A DNA stretch of 64,000 nucleotides from Fredinandcohnia onubensis (GCF_031181385.1 NZ_JAPSKV010000010.1:1-64000), one strand, 5' to 3'. Numbered from the stretch's first letter, positions 29,210 through 39,043 are shown. Numbers and translations are program-made. Notes: a model not told the origin generated them from the letters alone.

Positions 29210-31057
29210 TTATAACTCAATAAAGAATTTCTTGTACCATACAAGGAATACATAGACCGTATAGATGTATCTTGCGTAGTTATGTCTTCCATGGAAATGG
29301 TCATCAAGATATTTAACGAGCTCTTCTGTATGGAAGAATTCTTTCGCAATATCGGATTCAAACATTTCTTTTACAATGTTGTAGTATTTCTCTTCACGGA
29401 GCCAGTGTCTCATTGGAACTGGAAATCCAACCTTTTCTCGATTTGACCATTCCTCTGGTAGCACTTTTTTCGATGCTGCACGAAGAGCATATTTTGTATC
29501 CATTTGATTCACACGTAAATTACTTGGGATGTGTGATGCCATGGACATCACTTCCTTATCTAAGAACGGAACCCGTAATTCAATCGAGTGAGCCATACTC
29601 ATTTTGTCTGCTTTTAGAAGGATATCCCCTGGCAACCAAAGTTTGAGGTCAAGATACTGCATTTTAGTAACATCGTCTTTTCCCTTTACATCATCATACA
29701 CTTTTTTCGTAATACTTTGAATAGAAGGGCCTGTTTGATATTCCTCTTTTAAGACTTTACGAGCATCTTCTTCCTCGAATACTTTTGCCTGACCGATGAA
29801 CTTTTCCTCTACCGGTTGACCACCTTTTACAAGAAAGTTGGTGATTGTATTTTTGGGAAGAGCACCACTTACAGCGGCTATCGCACGACGAATCCCAAAT
29901 GGAATCTTTTCGTATTTTTCTAGCTTCGCAGACTTCTGGTACCAAACATAGCCTCCGAAGATCTCATCTGCCCCTTCACCAGAAAGGACAACTGTTACAT
30001 GCTCACTTGCTAATTTTGATAAAAAGTATAACGGAACAGAGGATAAATTTGATTGCGGTTCATCCATGTGATACTGGATTGTAGGTAGCATTTCAAATGC
30101 CTGATCTGCCGTCATCAGTTCTTTATAGTTCTCTATTTCAAGTATGTCGGATAAATCCTTAGCCAAATTGGTTTCATTGAAAATCCCTTCATAATCCTGG
30201 AATCCAACAGAAAACGTTTTGTTTGGCATTAATAAAGCCGTGATATAACTAGAGTCAACCCCACCGGATAAAAAAGAACCAACTTTTACATCACTGATCT
30301 TGTGATAGTTAACCGATTCTTTTAATGTATTATTAATTTCTTCAATATAGTGGTCAAGTCCTTTATTATCTGCATCAAAATTAACATCCCAATATGGCTT
30401 TATTTCAAGGTTTCCTTTTTTATAAATCATGTAATGACCAGGCTTTAATTTATAGACACCTTTGAAGAAGGTCTCATCAAGCACTGAATATTGGAAAGTT
30501 AAATATGGTTTTATCGCATCTTTATTTAACTCTTTCTTAAATGCTGGCTGCTTTAAAAATGCTTTGATTTCAGAGCCGAAAATAAGTGAGTTGTCTGTTG
30601 TATTTTGTGAATAGTATAAAGGCTTAATTCCAAAGAAGTCACGCGCTAAAAACATGGATTCATCGTTTTTATCCCAAATTGCAAATGCAAACATCCCGCG
30701 TACCTTTTGTAAAAGGTCTACTCCATATTCTTCATAAGCATGGACAACAACTTCGCTGTCTGCATCACTTTTGAAAATATGACCTTTTTGAATGAGGTCA
30801 TCGCGAATTTCTTGATAGTTGTAGATTTCGCCATTGAAGACTAATACACAACTCCCATCTTCATTGAACATTGGCTGACTTCCTTCTTCAGATAAGTCAA
30901 TGATACTTAGGCGACGAAAGCCTAATGTTGCATGCTCGTCCGAATAGTGATTACCACTATCTGGACCTCTATGAATTATTGTATCCATCATTTCATTTAT
31001 TACTTGTACTTTATCTATTTCAAGCTTTGAATCAGCAAAACCAACGAAGCCACACAT
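29210..31057 (-). CDS. asnB: Asparagine synthetase (glutamine-hydrolysing)
   Basis: A 615-residue AsnB-type enzyme. The N-terminal glutaminase domain starts MCGFVGF with Cys2 as nucleophile, so the start is set at 31057, four codons inside the longest frame. The synthetase domain has the pyrophosphate loop FLSGGVDSSYI near residue 257 and VVLSGEGADEIFGGY. Size and sequence are closest to B. subtilis AsnO (YisO). It may make asparagine, but AsnB relatives also amidate peptidoglycan side chains, and its place between a MurE-like ligase and a D-aspartate-type racemase makes a dedicated amidation role plausible. Confidence 0.92.
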   Translation of the reverse strand: MCGFVGFADSKLEIDKVQVINEMMDTIIHRGPDSGNHYSDEHATLGFRRLSIIDLSEEGSQPMFNEDGSCVLVFNGEIYNYQEIRDDLIQKGHIFKSDADSEVVVHAYEEYGVDLLQKVRGMFAFAIWDKNDESMFLARDFFGIKPLYYSQNTTDNSLIFGSEIKAFLKQPAFKKELNKDAIKPYLTFQYSVLDETFFKGVYKLKPGHYMIYKKGNLEIKPYWDVNFDADNKGLDHYIEEINNTLKESVNYHKISDVKVGSFLSGGVDSSYITALLMPNKTFSVGFQDYEGIFNETNLAKDLSDILEIENYKELMTADQAFEMLPTIQYHMDEPQSNLSSVPLYFLSKLASEHVTVVLSGEGADEIFGGYVWYQKSAKLEKYEKIPFGIRRAIAAVSGALPKNTITNFLVKGGQPVEEKFIGQAKVFEEEDARKVLKEEYQTGPSIQSITKKVYDDVKGKDDVTKMQYLDLKLWLPGDILLKADKMSMAHSIELRVPFLDKEVMSMASHIPSNLRVNQMDTKYALRAASKKVLPEEWSNREKVGFPVPMRHWLREEKYYNIVKEMFESDIAKEFFHTEELVKYLDDHFHGRHNYARYIYTVYVFLVWYKKFFIEL

Positions 31058-31112
31058 AGTTTTAATCACCTTTACATCTTAGATTTTTACAGATCACTTT
31101 TGCCTTGTTGTT

Positions 31113-32693
31113 TTATCCATCACTACGGCCTAACATTTGACGTTGTTCTTTTGTTAATCCGGCAACACGGTTGCGTAATGGGAAGAATAATTTTTCACGT
31201 GATACATTAGGTCTCATTTTTGCGATTTGCTGTAGGGCAACACCTGCACCATAGTCCATGCCTTGTGCACCTGCAAGGATTACAACATCCCCCGGCTCTG
31301 CATGGGTTAAGGCTTGTGCAATAGCGTCATCAAGCTCATCATAAAGAGCCACCTGAACTCCCGCCTCTGCCATGACTTCCTTGAACACGGCTGTTTCTTC
31401 ATCAGTTACGTAGTCCTTTGAAGTGACATGGGAGACGCTCTTTGTCGCAATAATTTCGTTGAACCCTAATGTTTTTGCCCACTTGACGATAGCCTCTGCA
31501 TTTTCACGGTTAACCGTCGGACCTCGCTCTCCACGTATCGCATACACTAAATGAAGATCTTTGTACTCCATATATTTCAATGTTTGAAGAGTCACATCAA
31601 TATTCCCTGCATTCGCAAAGTGGTCATCAATGATTTTAATATCATCTTCAAAAATAAACTCAAAGCGACGTTCCACTCCACCAAAGTTTTTTAACCCTTT
31701 TTGAATGGAGGATACCGGCACTCCGCAAAGAAGTCCAATTGTAATAGCCACCATCGCATTATACACAGAGTGCAAACCAGGAACAGATAGTTCGATCTCG
31801 AATTCGCCTGGTTCTATCTTGGTTTCATAGCAAGAAAAAGGCTTTAAAATCTCAATTGTAAACTTCGCTCTACCAGTGGTCAAATCCAAATTTTTGCAGG
31901 CAATATGACCGTCTTTGCTGTCTAATCCAAACGTGACAACCTGTGCCTTTGTTTGGTCAATTAAGGAAGTAGAATACTCATCATCCAGATTTAAAATGGC
32001 AATGCTTTTTTCACTTGCATGGCGAATTAAACCTGATTTCACTTCAAAATATTTTTCAAAAGAACCGTGGGAATCAATGTGCTCACGACTGATATTATTT
32101 AGAGTGACAATATCATAATCTACCGCTTCAACACGATGTGTTTCTAGTGCGTTTGATGAAACCTCCATTGTCACATGAGATACATCTTTTTCTACCATTT
32201 GACCCAAGTAGAACTGTAAATCAAGGGATTCAGGAGTTGTTAGTTCTGAAGGAATCGCAAAATCGTCAATCTTAATGGATACTGTACCAATAAGACCTGT
32301 TCTGTAACCCTCTTCCTCTAGAATGGCATTCGTCATAAACGAAGTTGTGGTTTTCCCGTTCGTTGCTGTAATCCCAATCATATTCATTTTCTCAGATGGC
32401 TTCCCATAAAATTCAGCTGCAAGTCGAGCTAATGAAATACGGCTGTTTTTTACCACGATTTGAGGAATCTCTAATCCTTCTTGCACATCCTCAACAACAC
32501 AAGCCACTGCACCATTGGAAATCGCCTGCGAGAGGTATTTATGGCCATCTGTTTTATAGCCTTTTATACATACGAAAAGATGTCCGTCCTTTACCTTTCC
32601 AGAATGGTATGATAGTCCACTAATTTCAATATCCTTATCATCAATGGTTTTTTGAACCTCAATTGCTGTTAGAAGCTCATGTAATTTAACCAT
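31113..32693 (-). CDS. MurE-like Mur ligase of unknown substrate
   Basis: A 526-residue Mur ligase. ATP loop GITATNGKTTTSF (about residue 110), TTPESLDLQ, EVSSNALETHRV and NNISREHIDSHGS follow the MurE pattern. Key MurE features are altered: the UDP-binding DSR is replaced by YHSGKV, the C-terminal DYAH motif reads DDHFANAGN, and the DNPR motif that selects diaminopimelate is absent. It is therefore unlikely to be the housekeeping MurE and probably joins a different amino acid or acceptor. Sixteen bases follow the ATP-grasp gene; an extra C-terminal tail of about 30 residues is present. Confidence 0.85.
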   Translation of the reverse strand: MVKLHELLTAIEVQKTIDDKDIEISGLSYHSGKVKDGHLFVCIKGYKTDGHKYLSQAISNGAVACVVEDVQEGLEIPQIVVKNSRISLARLAAEFYGKPSEKMNMIGITATNGKTTTSFMTNAILEEEGYRTGLIGTVSIKIDDFAIPSELTTPESLDLQFYLGQMVEKDVSHVTMEVSSNALETHRVEAVDYDIVTLNNISREHIDSHGSFEKYFEVKSGLIRHASEKSIAILNLDDEYSTSLIDQTKAQVVTFGLDSKDGHIACKNLDLTTGRAKFTIEILKPFSCYETKIEPGEFEIELSVPGLHSVYNAMVAITIGLLCGVPVSSIQKGLKNFGGVERRFEFIFEDDIKIIDDHFANAGNIDVTLQTLKYMEYKDLHLVYAIRGERGPTVNRENAEAIVKWAKTLGFNEIIATKSVSHVTSKDYVTDEETAVFKEVMAEAGVQVALYDELDDAIAQALTHAEPGDVVILAGAQGMDYGAGVALQQIAKMRPNVSREKLFFPLRNRVAGLTKEQRQMLGRSDG

Positions 32694-32709
32694 TTTGTTC
32701 CCTCTTTTC

Positions 32710-33885
32710 TTAACGTTTCTTTGATTTTTTCCCAGATATCATTTTTACAAATGAGATAAACGGTTTTGGGTCGTTCCAATCCCAAATTGCGTAGGCCTTT
32801 GGTTTAAAATAAGACCTAATAACTTCACCAAGTGAAAGCTGACCTGTTTTTAGATAGCCCTTCACAGCATAAAAATCCTCATAGGCATACCAAAATACTT
32901 GATTCGTATCATGCTTAAGGCCTTTTGGAGGAAGTGGATTACCCGTAAGTTCTCGATATGTAATGTACGGGAAGTTAAAACCTACCTTATTTAATAACAC
33001 ATTAAAATTGGTAATCCTCACATTTAATTCAATTAAATAATATTGCCCAGTTTCGGCATCCTTTTTAAACTCAATTTCCACAAACCCTTTAAAGCCAATC
33101 GCCTCTAAAAAGCGTGAACCTATTTCATATAACTCAGGAACATAGCGTTGCCCTGTGTACACAGAAGCCCCGAAATTGATCGGATATTGGCGGAATTTTT
33201 GAGCTGTCACCCAATGAGTAACCTTCGCGTCCTGATTCAAATATGCATCAAAGGTATACATATGATCATCAAAACCAGGAATGATTCGCTGAACAATTAC
33301 CTCTTGTTTCGCTTCCTTTGCCTTTTGGAGAGCTTCGTCTAACTCCTCGCGATTATTGACGATAAATAACTTTTTACGGAAAATCGAAACAAAGGTTGGT
33401 GAATCGGTTGGCTTTACAACGCATGGATATTTGATCGCTTCCTCGATTTTTTCATAAAAATTCTCTTCATTTAAACGAACCGTCTCAGGAACAAGCATTC
33501 CATGTTCAGTTGCTAACTGATGAAGGAGTTGTTTATCCATTGTTTTCGTATAAAGACCCTGCTCCGTTTGCGGGATTAAATAGTACTCTTTTAATTCATT
33601 TAAATATTGGTCAATGACCTCCACATAGTTGTCATGACAAGGGATAAGAACAGGCTTTGCTGTTTGCTTTCTGGCATATTCTTTTAAAAAAGCAATAAAG
33701 CCTTCTGTATCTTTTCTGTAATGTGGTGCAATAATATGCTCCGTACAGTATTTTGAATCTGCACCATACGTATTTTCATATGAGTAATCCACTGCAACCG
33801 TATGTATGCCTTCTCTCCCTAAACACCTTATCGTGCTTAACCCTATATAGTAATTGCAACCTAAAATGACTGCTTTATTATTCAT
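32710..33885 (-). CDS. ATP-grasp carboxylate-amine ligase
   Basis: A 391-residue ATP-grasp enzyme. Visible elements are KPVLIPCHDNYVEVI in the N-terminal domain, the ATP-binding lysine of YPCVVKPTDSPTF, EVIVQRIIPGFDDHM, and the metal site GFVEIEFKKD with YYLIELNVRITNFN. It resembles the group of predicted carboxylate-amine ligases that also contains the D-aspartate ligase of enterococci; I rely on memory for this and did not align. First gene of a five-gene operon that ends with an aspartate racemase, the same pairing found around the enterococcal D-aspartate ligase. Confidence 0.8.
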   Translation of the reverse strand: MNNKAVILGCNYYIGLSTIRCLGREGIHTVAVDYSYENTYGADSKYCTEHIIAPHYRKDTEGFIAFLKEYARKQTAKPVLIPCHDNYVEVIDQYLNELKEYYLIPQTEQGLYTKTMDKQLLHQLATEHGMLVPETVRLNEENFYEKIEEAIKYPCVVKPTDSPTFVSIFRKKLFIVNNREELDEALQKAKEAKQEVIVQRIIPGFDDHMYTFDAYLNQDAKVTHWVTAQKFRQYPINFGASVYTGQRYVPELYEIGSRFLEAIGFKGFVEIEFKKDAETGQYYLIELNVRITNFNVLLNKVGFNFPYITYRELTGNPLPPKGLKHDTNQVFWYAYEDFYAVKGYLKTGQLSLGEVIRSYFKPKAYAIWDWNDPKPFISFVKMISGKKSKKR

Positions 33886-34070
33886 TTTTTATCGATCTCC
33901 CTAGTATCTATATCAAAAAATACGCTCTACTGAATAAGTAGACACGAATTGCTATATACGTTTTTTCGACAATTATCACATTCTCCATATTGACACAGAA
34001 TAAAGGGTCTTTCAAGATGAAATACACCTTATTCCCGCTTGTTATCAAGCTGTAACAATTGAAATGTTTA

Positions 34071-34169
34071 AGGCGCCCGTCTATCGGCGACAAGCATAAG
34101 ACGAGCGCTGACAGAAGGTGCTTTTTACCTTCCGAAGCGATTGGCTTATGACTCGAGCCGATGGCGCCT
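34071..34169. repeat. Dispersed hairpin repeat R2, copy 1
   Basis: A 99-bp element starting AGGCGCC and ending GGCGCCT. Nested arms pair: ATCGGC/GCCGAT, CATAAG/CTTATG and AAGGT/ACCTT around a central GCTTTTT. It matches 42417-42516 along its whole length. Any reading frame across it is only a by-product. Confidence 0.88.
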
Positions 34170-34205
34170 GAACTAGACAACACAAATGAAAAAAAGAAAC
34201 AAAAA

Positions 34206-34238
34206 ATAGAGTACAGTATATATACGTTCGTACTCTAT
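34206..34238 (-). terminator. Intrinsic terminator of the NRDE gene
   Basis: ATAGAGTAC / GTACTCTAT stem followed on the minus strand by TTTTTTG. Confidence 0.75.
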
Positions 34239-34320
34239 ACCCTATTTTCGACTCATTTCCCCATTCATCTTTTTAGTAGATTTATCATCTTTGTTCTATT
34301 ATATACCATTGGCGATCCGT

Positions 34321-35082
34321 TCACTGTAACGACTTAATCGGAAAACGAAACTCTCGATTGCTCTGTCCCGTACTATCATGTACCCGCTCAACATATTGAA
34401 TTTCTGTTTCCGACATTAATAATACGGTCGAACTTCTTGTCCCATACCCATTTGTTTGAATAAATAATGAAGAAAGAATTCGTTCCCATTCAAGGGACAC
34501 GCCAGTTCTAGGTAGAAGGTTGTCGTTCGGACGATCTGTGTTCTGGAGTAGCTCGAATAGGTTTTCTACTAAATCTTCTCCCTTTATGATCTTTGAAAGG
34601 CCCTCTTTTCCTTTTTGAACTTTCGGCCAGCCTGTATCAAGCAAATGGTTACTTAGCCCGTGGATACCTGGTTGTACCTTTTCCAAACTTTTTCCGACAT
34701 TTGAGTAATAAAAGAGATGTTCTGGGTCACCTACTAAGAGATTGTAGCCAGGATACTGGGAGTTCGTCCCTTCTAGCTGCTTCATATACTCAGCAATATC
34801 ATCCTTATAGATGAGAGCTTCTTTTACAAGTGCTCCTCTAGATTGTTTTCCTACTGAGACTTCACTTGGATCTCGATAATTCGTTATGGCTGCAAAGCGC
34901 CCGGCTTTGGTGACTCCCATCCAGGTTCCCATTTTTTCAAGATCTCTTCCAGCCAACAGAGTAGGCTCATCCTCCCAAAAGTGAATCGGAGCTGTTGGCC
35001 GCTGGAGAAACTCATCCCGGTTGGCAGCAACAATTAATTTATAAACCGGATGTGCCTGATAGGCGAACAATATTAAACACAA
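34321..35082 (-). CDS. NRDE (TANGO2-like) family protein
   Basis: A 253-residue member of the NRDE family, named for the ANRDEFLQRP motif near residue 22. The family starts Met-Cys, and the TTG at 35082 gives MCLILFAYQAHP; GGTGG lies 5 bases upstream. The GTG three codons earlier would hide the cysteine. TRSSTVLL near the C-terminus is also typical. The animal homologue TANGO2 is linked to lipid and haem metabolism; the bacterial function is not established. Monocistronic. Confidence 0.85.
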   Translation of the reverse strand: MCLILFAYQAHPVYKLIVAANRDEFLQRPTAPIHFWEDEPTLLAGRDLEKMGTWMGVTKAGRFAAITNYRDPSEVSVGKQSRGALVKEALIYKDDIAEYMKQLEGTNSQYPGYNLLVGDPEHLFYYSNVGKSLEKVQPGIHGLSNHLLDTGWPKVQKGKEGLSKIIKGEDLVENLFELLQNTDRPNDNLLPRTGVSLEWERILSSLFIQTNGYGTRSSTVLLMSETEIQYVERVHDSTGQSNREFRFPIKSLQ

Positions 35083-35281
35083 TCTACCCACCGCCCTTTT
35101 TCATAAATTATAACATTTATATGTTCCTCTTGTGAGTTCTTAGACTTTAATCACAAAAAAGGTGTCTAACTTTGTTTGACTGTTATTATATAGGAAATCG
35201 TAAGTAAACTGGCTTGTCTTTGACATTCTATTATTAAGATAAAATGCGATTTTGACTTAAAGCCTTATTAATACACTCAGT

Positions 35282-35570
35282 GTTTTGAATGAAAGGGTGA
35301 TTCGGACTCAGTTGGAAGCAACGAGTGGCATACTGTCGTAATCAATTGGGTATTTGGACTCGGATGACTGCTTCAACCTGTCGCGTGTCGCAATCAACTG
35401 GGGTTTCGGACTCGGATGACCGATGCAACCTGTCGGTGTGTCGCAATCAACTGGGGTTTCGGACTCGGATGATCGATGCAACCTGTCGTGTGTCGCAATC
35501 AACTAGGGTTTCTGACTCGGATGACTGCAACAAAAGACAGTGTATCCGAATCATTCGAGCATCAGAGTCA
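35282..35570. repeat. Tandem array A of 52-bp modules
   Basis: About six units; the phase marker GTCG/GTTT/GTAT occurs at 35282, 35335, 35387, 35440, 35492 and 35542, i.e. every 50-53 bases. The middle three units are close copies (GTCGCAATCAACTGGGGTTT then CGGACTCGGATGA and GATGCAACCTGTCG); the outer ones are degenerate. The 27-base core from GTCG to GACTC recurs in the array at 62.6 kb. Confidence 0.88.
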
Positions 35571-35687
35571 AATGATCGCTAGAGCATAAGGACGCCCAGT
35601 TGTGAGGAAAATCAAGATCTAACCATCCAGAAATGGATTATCTTTTTTCATTACTTTTGAACAATTTCATAGTAAGTTCCTTTGTTA

Positions 35688-35722
35688 AAAAAACAGCGCA
35701 AGTCCATACTCGCGCTGTTTTT
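35688..35722 (-). terminator. Intrinsic terminator of the SAM-riboswitch operon
   Basis: AAAACAGCGC / GCGCTGTTTT stem with an 11-14-base loop, then TTTTT on the minus strand. Confidence 0.85.
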
Positions 35723-35750
35723 ACACATATATTAATCAAGCAGACTCGGC

Positions 35751-37460
35751 TTATTGAACGACTTCACTTGCTATTTCTCGTGCTTTTAGCTCTCTTCTTA
35801 AAATTTTTCCGCTGATCTTTGTTTTCGGCAATTCATCCAATACTTCAATTTCCCTTGGAGCGGAATGTGCCGCAAGATGTTGTTTTACAAATACGCGGAT
35901 ATCCTCTAGTAAATCTTTCGTTGGACTGTAACCATTCTTTAGAACGATAAAGGCTTTTACGATCTCCCCTCTTATTGGGTCTGGCTTTCCGATGACACCA
36001 GCTTCAGCAACCGCTTGATGTTCAATTAGCTTACTTTCGACCTCAAATGGACCTATTCGCTCACCAGAAGAATTAATCATATCATCGCTCCGCCCTTGGA
36101 AAAACACATAGCCATCCTCATCTAAAATAGCCAGGTCACCTGATACATACCAACCATTTACAAAATATGATTGATATTTCTCTTCATTTTTCCAAACTTC
36201 TCTCATGATTGATGGCCAAGATGCCTTAATGCCAAGATGACCAACCTGACCATTCGGAAGCGGAATTCCGTCATCGTCGATTATTGCAACTTCAATACCT
36301 GGAAAAGGTCTCCCCATTGAGCCCGGTTTAATGATCTCTGATGGAAGATTGACAATCAATTGTCCGCCTGTTTCTGTCATCCACCATGTATCATGGATTC
36401 TTTTCCCTAAAGTTTCAATCCCCCAGGTAATAACCTCAGGGTTTAACGGCTCTCCCACACTTAAAATATGCCGTAAAGAACGTAAATCGTATTTGTTTAA
36501 TACTTCATTCCCCTCTGCCTTCAGCATCCTGAACGCTGTAGGTGCACTATACCAAACCGTTACCCCTGTTTTTTCAATTGTTGAATACCAGGAATCTGCG
36601 TTAAATCTCCCACCGTTAACGACAATTGTGGCGCGATTTAACCAAGGAGCAAAGATTCCATACACCGTTCCTGTTACCCAGCCGGGATGTGCTGTACACC
36701 AATAAATATCATCCTCTTTTAAATCAAGGACCCATTTTCCCGTTTGGTACTGCTGAATCATCGCGCGATGTGCGTGCACAATTCCCTTTGGCTTCCCGGT
36801 TGATCCACTTGTATAGTGAATATTAAGGCGGTCCTCAAGCTCCAACCATTCAATGATACTGTTCTCACTTTTCGTTTCCGCTAATACCTCTACAAGTGAG
36901 ATTTCATTATCCTGACACTTTTCTAGTCCCTCCGTAATAAATACTGTTTCGAGTGAAGGCAATTCTTGTTTTGGGACTCTTTTTACTAACTCCGAATCGG
37001 TGATTAGAAAACGACCCTCACAATCTGAAATACGATCTCTTACTGCATCCTCCATAAATGCTTCAAAAAGCGGTCCTGCAACGGCCCCTAATTTAAACGC
37101 CGCAATCATTGCAATATACATTTCCGGATTTTTCGGTAAAAAGATAAACACAATATCTCCCTTTTTAACCCCATACTTTCTTAATACCGTCGCTAAATGG
37201 TCCGACTTATCTTTGATATCTTTAAAGGTGAAAATTTGTTCCTCATCTTCATTTATGTAGTGAAGGGCGACTTTGTCTCCATACCCATCTTTTACATGCC
37301 GGTCAATACATTCATAGGCCATATTGACTTGCCCTGTTTGATACCAACTAAACTCCTTTTCAACTTCCTCCCATGAAAAGTCCTTATACACCTGATCATA
37401 GTCTTTTAGATTATAGGCATCATCAAAAGGTCTTATCGCACCTAATTGTGTCGTTGTCAA
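35751..37460 (-). CDS. Acyl-CoA synthetase, AcsA-like (AMP-forming)
   Basis: A 569-residue ANL-superfamily enzyme. P-loop HYTSGSTGKPKGIVH, DTWWMTETGG, YVSGDLAILDEDGY and the C-terminal catalytic lysine in LPKTKISGKILRREL are intact. It resembles the acetyl-CoA synthetase AcsA of bacilli (572 aa) but is the last gene of an operon that starts with a SAM riboswitch and a sulfonate/taurine-type ABC transporter. An organic acid brought in by that transporter is therefore a better guess for its substrate than plain acetate; sulfur-containing carboxylates are candidates. The gap to the ATPase gene is 18 bases. Confidence 0.87.
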   Translation of the reverse strand: MTTTQLGAIRPFDDAYNLKDYDQVYKDFSWEEVEKEFSWYQTGQVNMAYECIDRHVKDGYGDKVALHYINEDEEQIFTFKDIKDKSDHLATVLRKYGVKKGDIVFIFLPKNPEMYIAMIAAFKLGAVAGPLFEAFMEDAVRDRISDCEGRFLITDSELVKRVPKQELPSLETVFITEGLEKCQDNEISLVEVLAETKSENSIIEWLELEDRLNIHYTSGSTGKPKGIVHAHRAMIQQYQTGKWVLDLKEDDIYWCTAHPGWVTGTVYGIFAPWLNRATIVVNGGRFNADSWYSTIEKTGVTVWYSAPTAFRMLKAEGNEVLNKYDLRSLRHILSVGEPLNPEVITWGIETLGKRIHDTWWMTETGGQLIVNLPSEIIKPGSMGRPFPGIEVAIIDDDGIPLPNGQVGHLGIKASWPSIMREVWKNEEKYQSYFVNGWYVSGDLAILDEDGYVFFQGRSDDMINSSGERIGPFEVESKLIEHQAVAEAGVIGKPDPIRGEIVKAFIVLKNGYSPTKDLLEDIRVFVKQHLAAHSAPREIEVLDELPKTKISGKILRRELKAREIASEVVQ

Positions 37461-37478
37461 TTCAACTCTCCCCTTTCT

Positions 37479-38192
37479 TTAGCTTAATAGAGATAATATT
37501 TCTGCCTTCAATTGTGCCAACTTTATATCCCCACGGGACCTAGGCTTTGGATCATCAATTTGCATCGTTTGATAGACTTCACCCGGTTGCCCTTTTAAAA
37601 TAACAATTCGGTCACATAAATAAAGTGCCTCATCGATATCATGCGTAACGACAATCATCGTTGATTTGTATTTCTCCCAAATTGTCAGCAGTAAATCCTG
37701 CAACTGCATTTTTGTAAAGGCATCAAGTGCACTAAACGGCTCATCTAATAGTAAAACTTCTGGCGCTGTGATAAGTGCACGAGCTATCGATACTCTTTGT
37801 GCCATCCCACCGGAGATATCCTTTGGATAATGATTTTCAAATCCTTGCAATCCTACTAGCTTTACATATTCCTGGGCTTTTTCACTTTTTTTACTATCAC
37901 CCTTTAAACCAAATGAGATATTTTCTAATACCGTCAACCAAGGCATTAAACGTGATTCTTGAAAAATAACGCCAACTTTTTCGTGAACGGACTTAATGAT
38001 ATCACCGCTTATTTTCACCGTACCTGTATAATCAGAATCTAATCCAGCTAGGACACGCAATAAGGTGCTTTTTCCACACCCACTCGTACCTAGCACACCC
38101 ACAATTTCACCTTGTTTTGTTTCAAGGTTTATATTTTTAAACCCTGTCGTACCGTTCGAAAAGGTTCTAGAGACATTTTGAACTGCCAGCAT
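37479..38192 (-). CDS. ABC transporter ATPase (SsuB/TauB type)
   Basis: A 237-residue nucleotide-binding subunit with Walker A GTSGCGKST, Q-loop VIFQESRLMPWLTVLENI, signature ISGGMAQRVSIARAL, Walker B VLLLDEPFSALD and H-loop VTHDIDEAL. The ESRLMPWLTVLENI wording is typical of nitrate/sulfonate/taurine importers. It drives the permease encoded 20 bases upstream. Part of the SAM-riboswitch operon. Confidence 0.9.
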   Translation of the reverse strand: MLAVQNVSRTFSNGTTGFKNINLETKQGEIVGVLGTSGCGKSTLLRVLAGLDSDYTGTVKISGDIIKSVHEKVGVIFQESRLMPWLTVLENISFGLKGDSKKSEKAQEYVKLVGLQGFENHYPKDISGGMAQRVSIARALITAPEVLLLDEPFSALDAFTKMQLQDLLLTIWEKYKSTMIVVTHDIDEALYLCDRIVILKGQPGEVYQTMQIDDPKPRSRGDIKLAQLKAEILSLLS

Positions 38193-38212
38193 CTTTATTC
38201 ATCCTTTCAGGT

Positions 38213-39043
38213 CTACTTCACAAAGCTGTCCTGCCAGTGAAGTGTTTTTTCCTCTGTTTTCTTTAAAATGGAGTCCGTTATCTTTCCTAAAATCGCAAAT
38301 AGTACGATGCTTGCGATGACGGTCTCAGGAGAATAAGAGTTTTGGCCAACAACAAGCAAATATCCAATCCCCTGACTAGCGCCCATTAATTCTGCCGCAA
38401 CAACAAACATCCACCCTAGCCCTAATCCGCTTCGGATTCCAACCAGAAAAGAAGGAAGGGATGCAGGCAATATAACTTTTCTAATCAACTCAAACGTTGA
38501 AAAATTATAGATTTTCCCTACCTCGATCAACTTTCGGTCAACACCTTGAATGCCTGACACGATGTTTAAATAAACCGGAAAGAATACTCCAACTGCGATT
38601 AGTGTAATTTTTGACGGTTCTGCTATCCCCATCCACAGGATAAAAAGAGGTACCCAAGCAAGGGACGGAATCGAACGGAAAGCCTGAATCATTGGGTCTA
38701 GTAACTGTTCAGCAATTCGAAAATAACCTACCAATGAACCAAATATAACAGCAGCAACAACCCCGATTAGAAAACCAAAAAAGATTCGATATAAAGTAAT
38801 GCCGATATGACCCCAAAGACTTCCATCTCCAGCAAATTCAATGATTTTTGCTAGGATAACCGTTGGTGCTGGCATAAGATGCCCTTCAAGCACACCAATA
38901 TGACTTAAATATTGCCAAACCACGATTAAAATAGCTGGGATGATACTCCCAAGTAGAATTACTTTTACACTTCCCGATAATACAAACTCACGCTTCGGTT
39001 TCACCTTAATTTGCCTAGTCAACGCCCCGCCTTTTGTGCTCAT
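38213..39043 (-). CDS. ABC transporter permease (SsuC/TauC type)
   Basis: A 276-residue inner-membrane permease with about six helices and the binding-protein-dependent transport loop near residues 180-215 (LPASLPSFLVGIRSGLGLGW). Family: nitrate/sulfonate/taurine importers. Second gene of the operon. Confidence 0.9.
   Translation of the reverse strand: MSTKGGALTRQIKVKPKREFVLSGSVKVILLGSIIPAILIVVWQYLSHIGVLEGHLMPAPTVILAKIIEFAGDGSLWGHIGITLYRIFFGFLIGVVAAVIFGSLVGYFRIAEQLLDPMIQAFRSIPSLAWVPLFILWMGIAEPSKITLIAVGVFFPVYLNIVSGIQGVDRKLIEVGKIYNFSTFELIRKVILPASLPSFLVGIRSGLGLGWMFVVAAELMGASQGIGYLLVVGQNSYSPETVIASIVLFAILGKITDSILKKTEEKTLHWQDSFVK

Larger units (their letters stand above)
35083..35750. other. Intergenic region with repeat array
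   Basis: 668 bp without a credible gene. It contains the upstream region of the NRDE gene, a tandem array of 52-bp modules (35282-35570) and the terminator of the acyl-CoA synthetase operon (35688-35722). Confidence 0.7.

Noticed and set aside
33908-34183. A 91-codon minus-strand frame upstream of the ATP-grasp gene
   Set aside because: It runs through hairpin repeat R2, has no good ribosome site and no recognisable protein features.
35308-35582. Reading frames on both strands across repeat array A
   Set aside because: A 52-53-base period is not a multiple of three, so the repeats do not encode a repeated peptide; start sites are poor.
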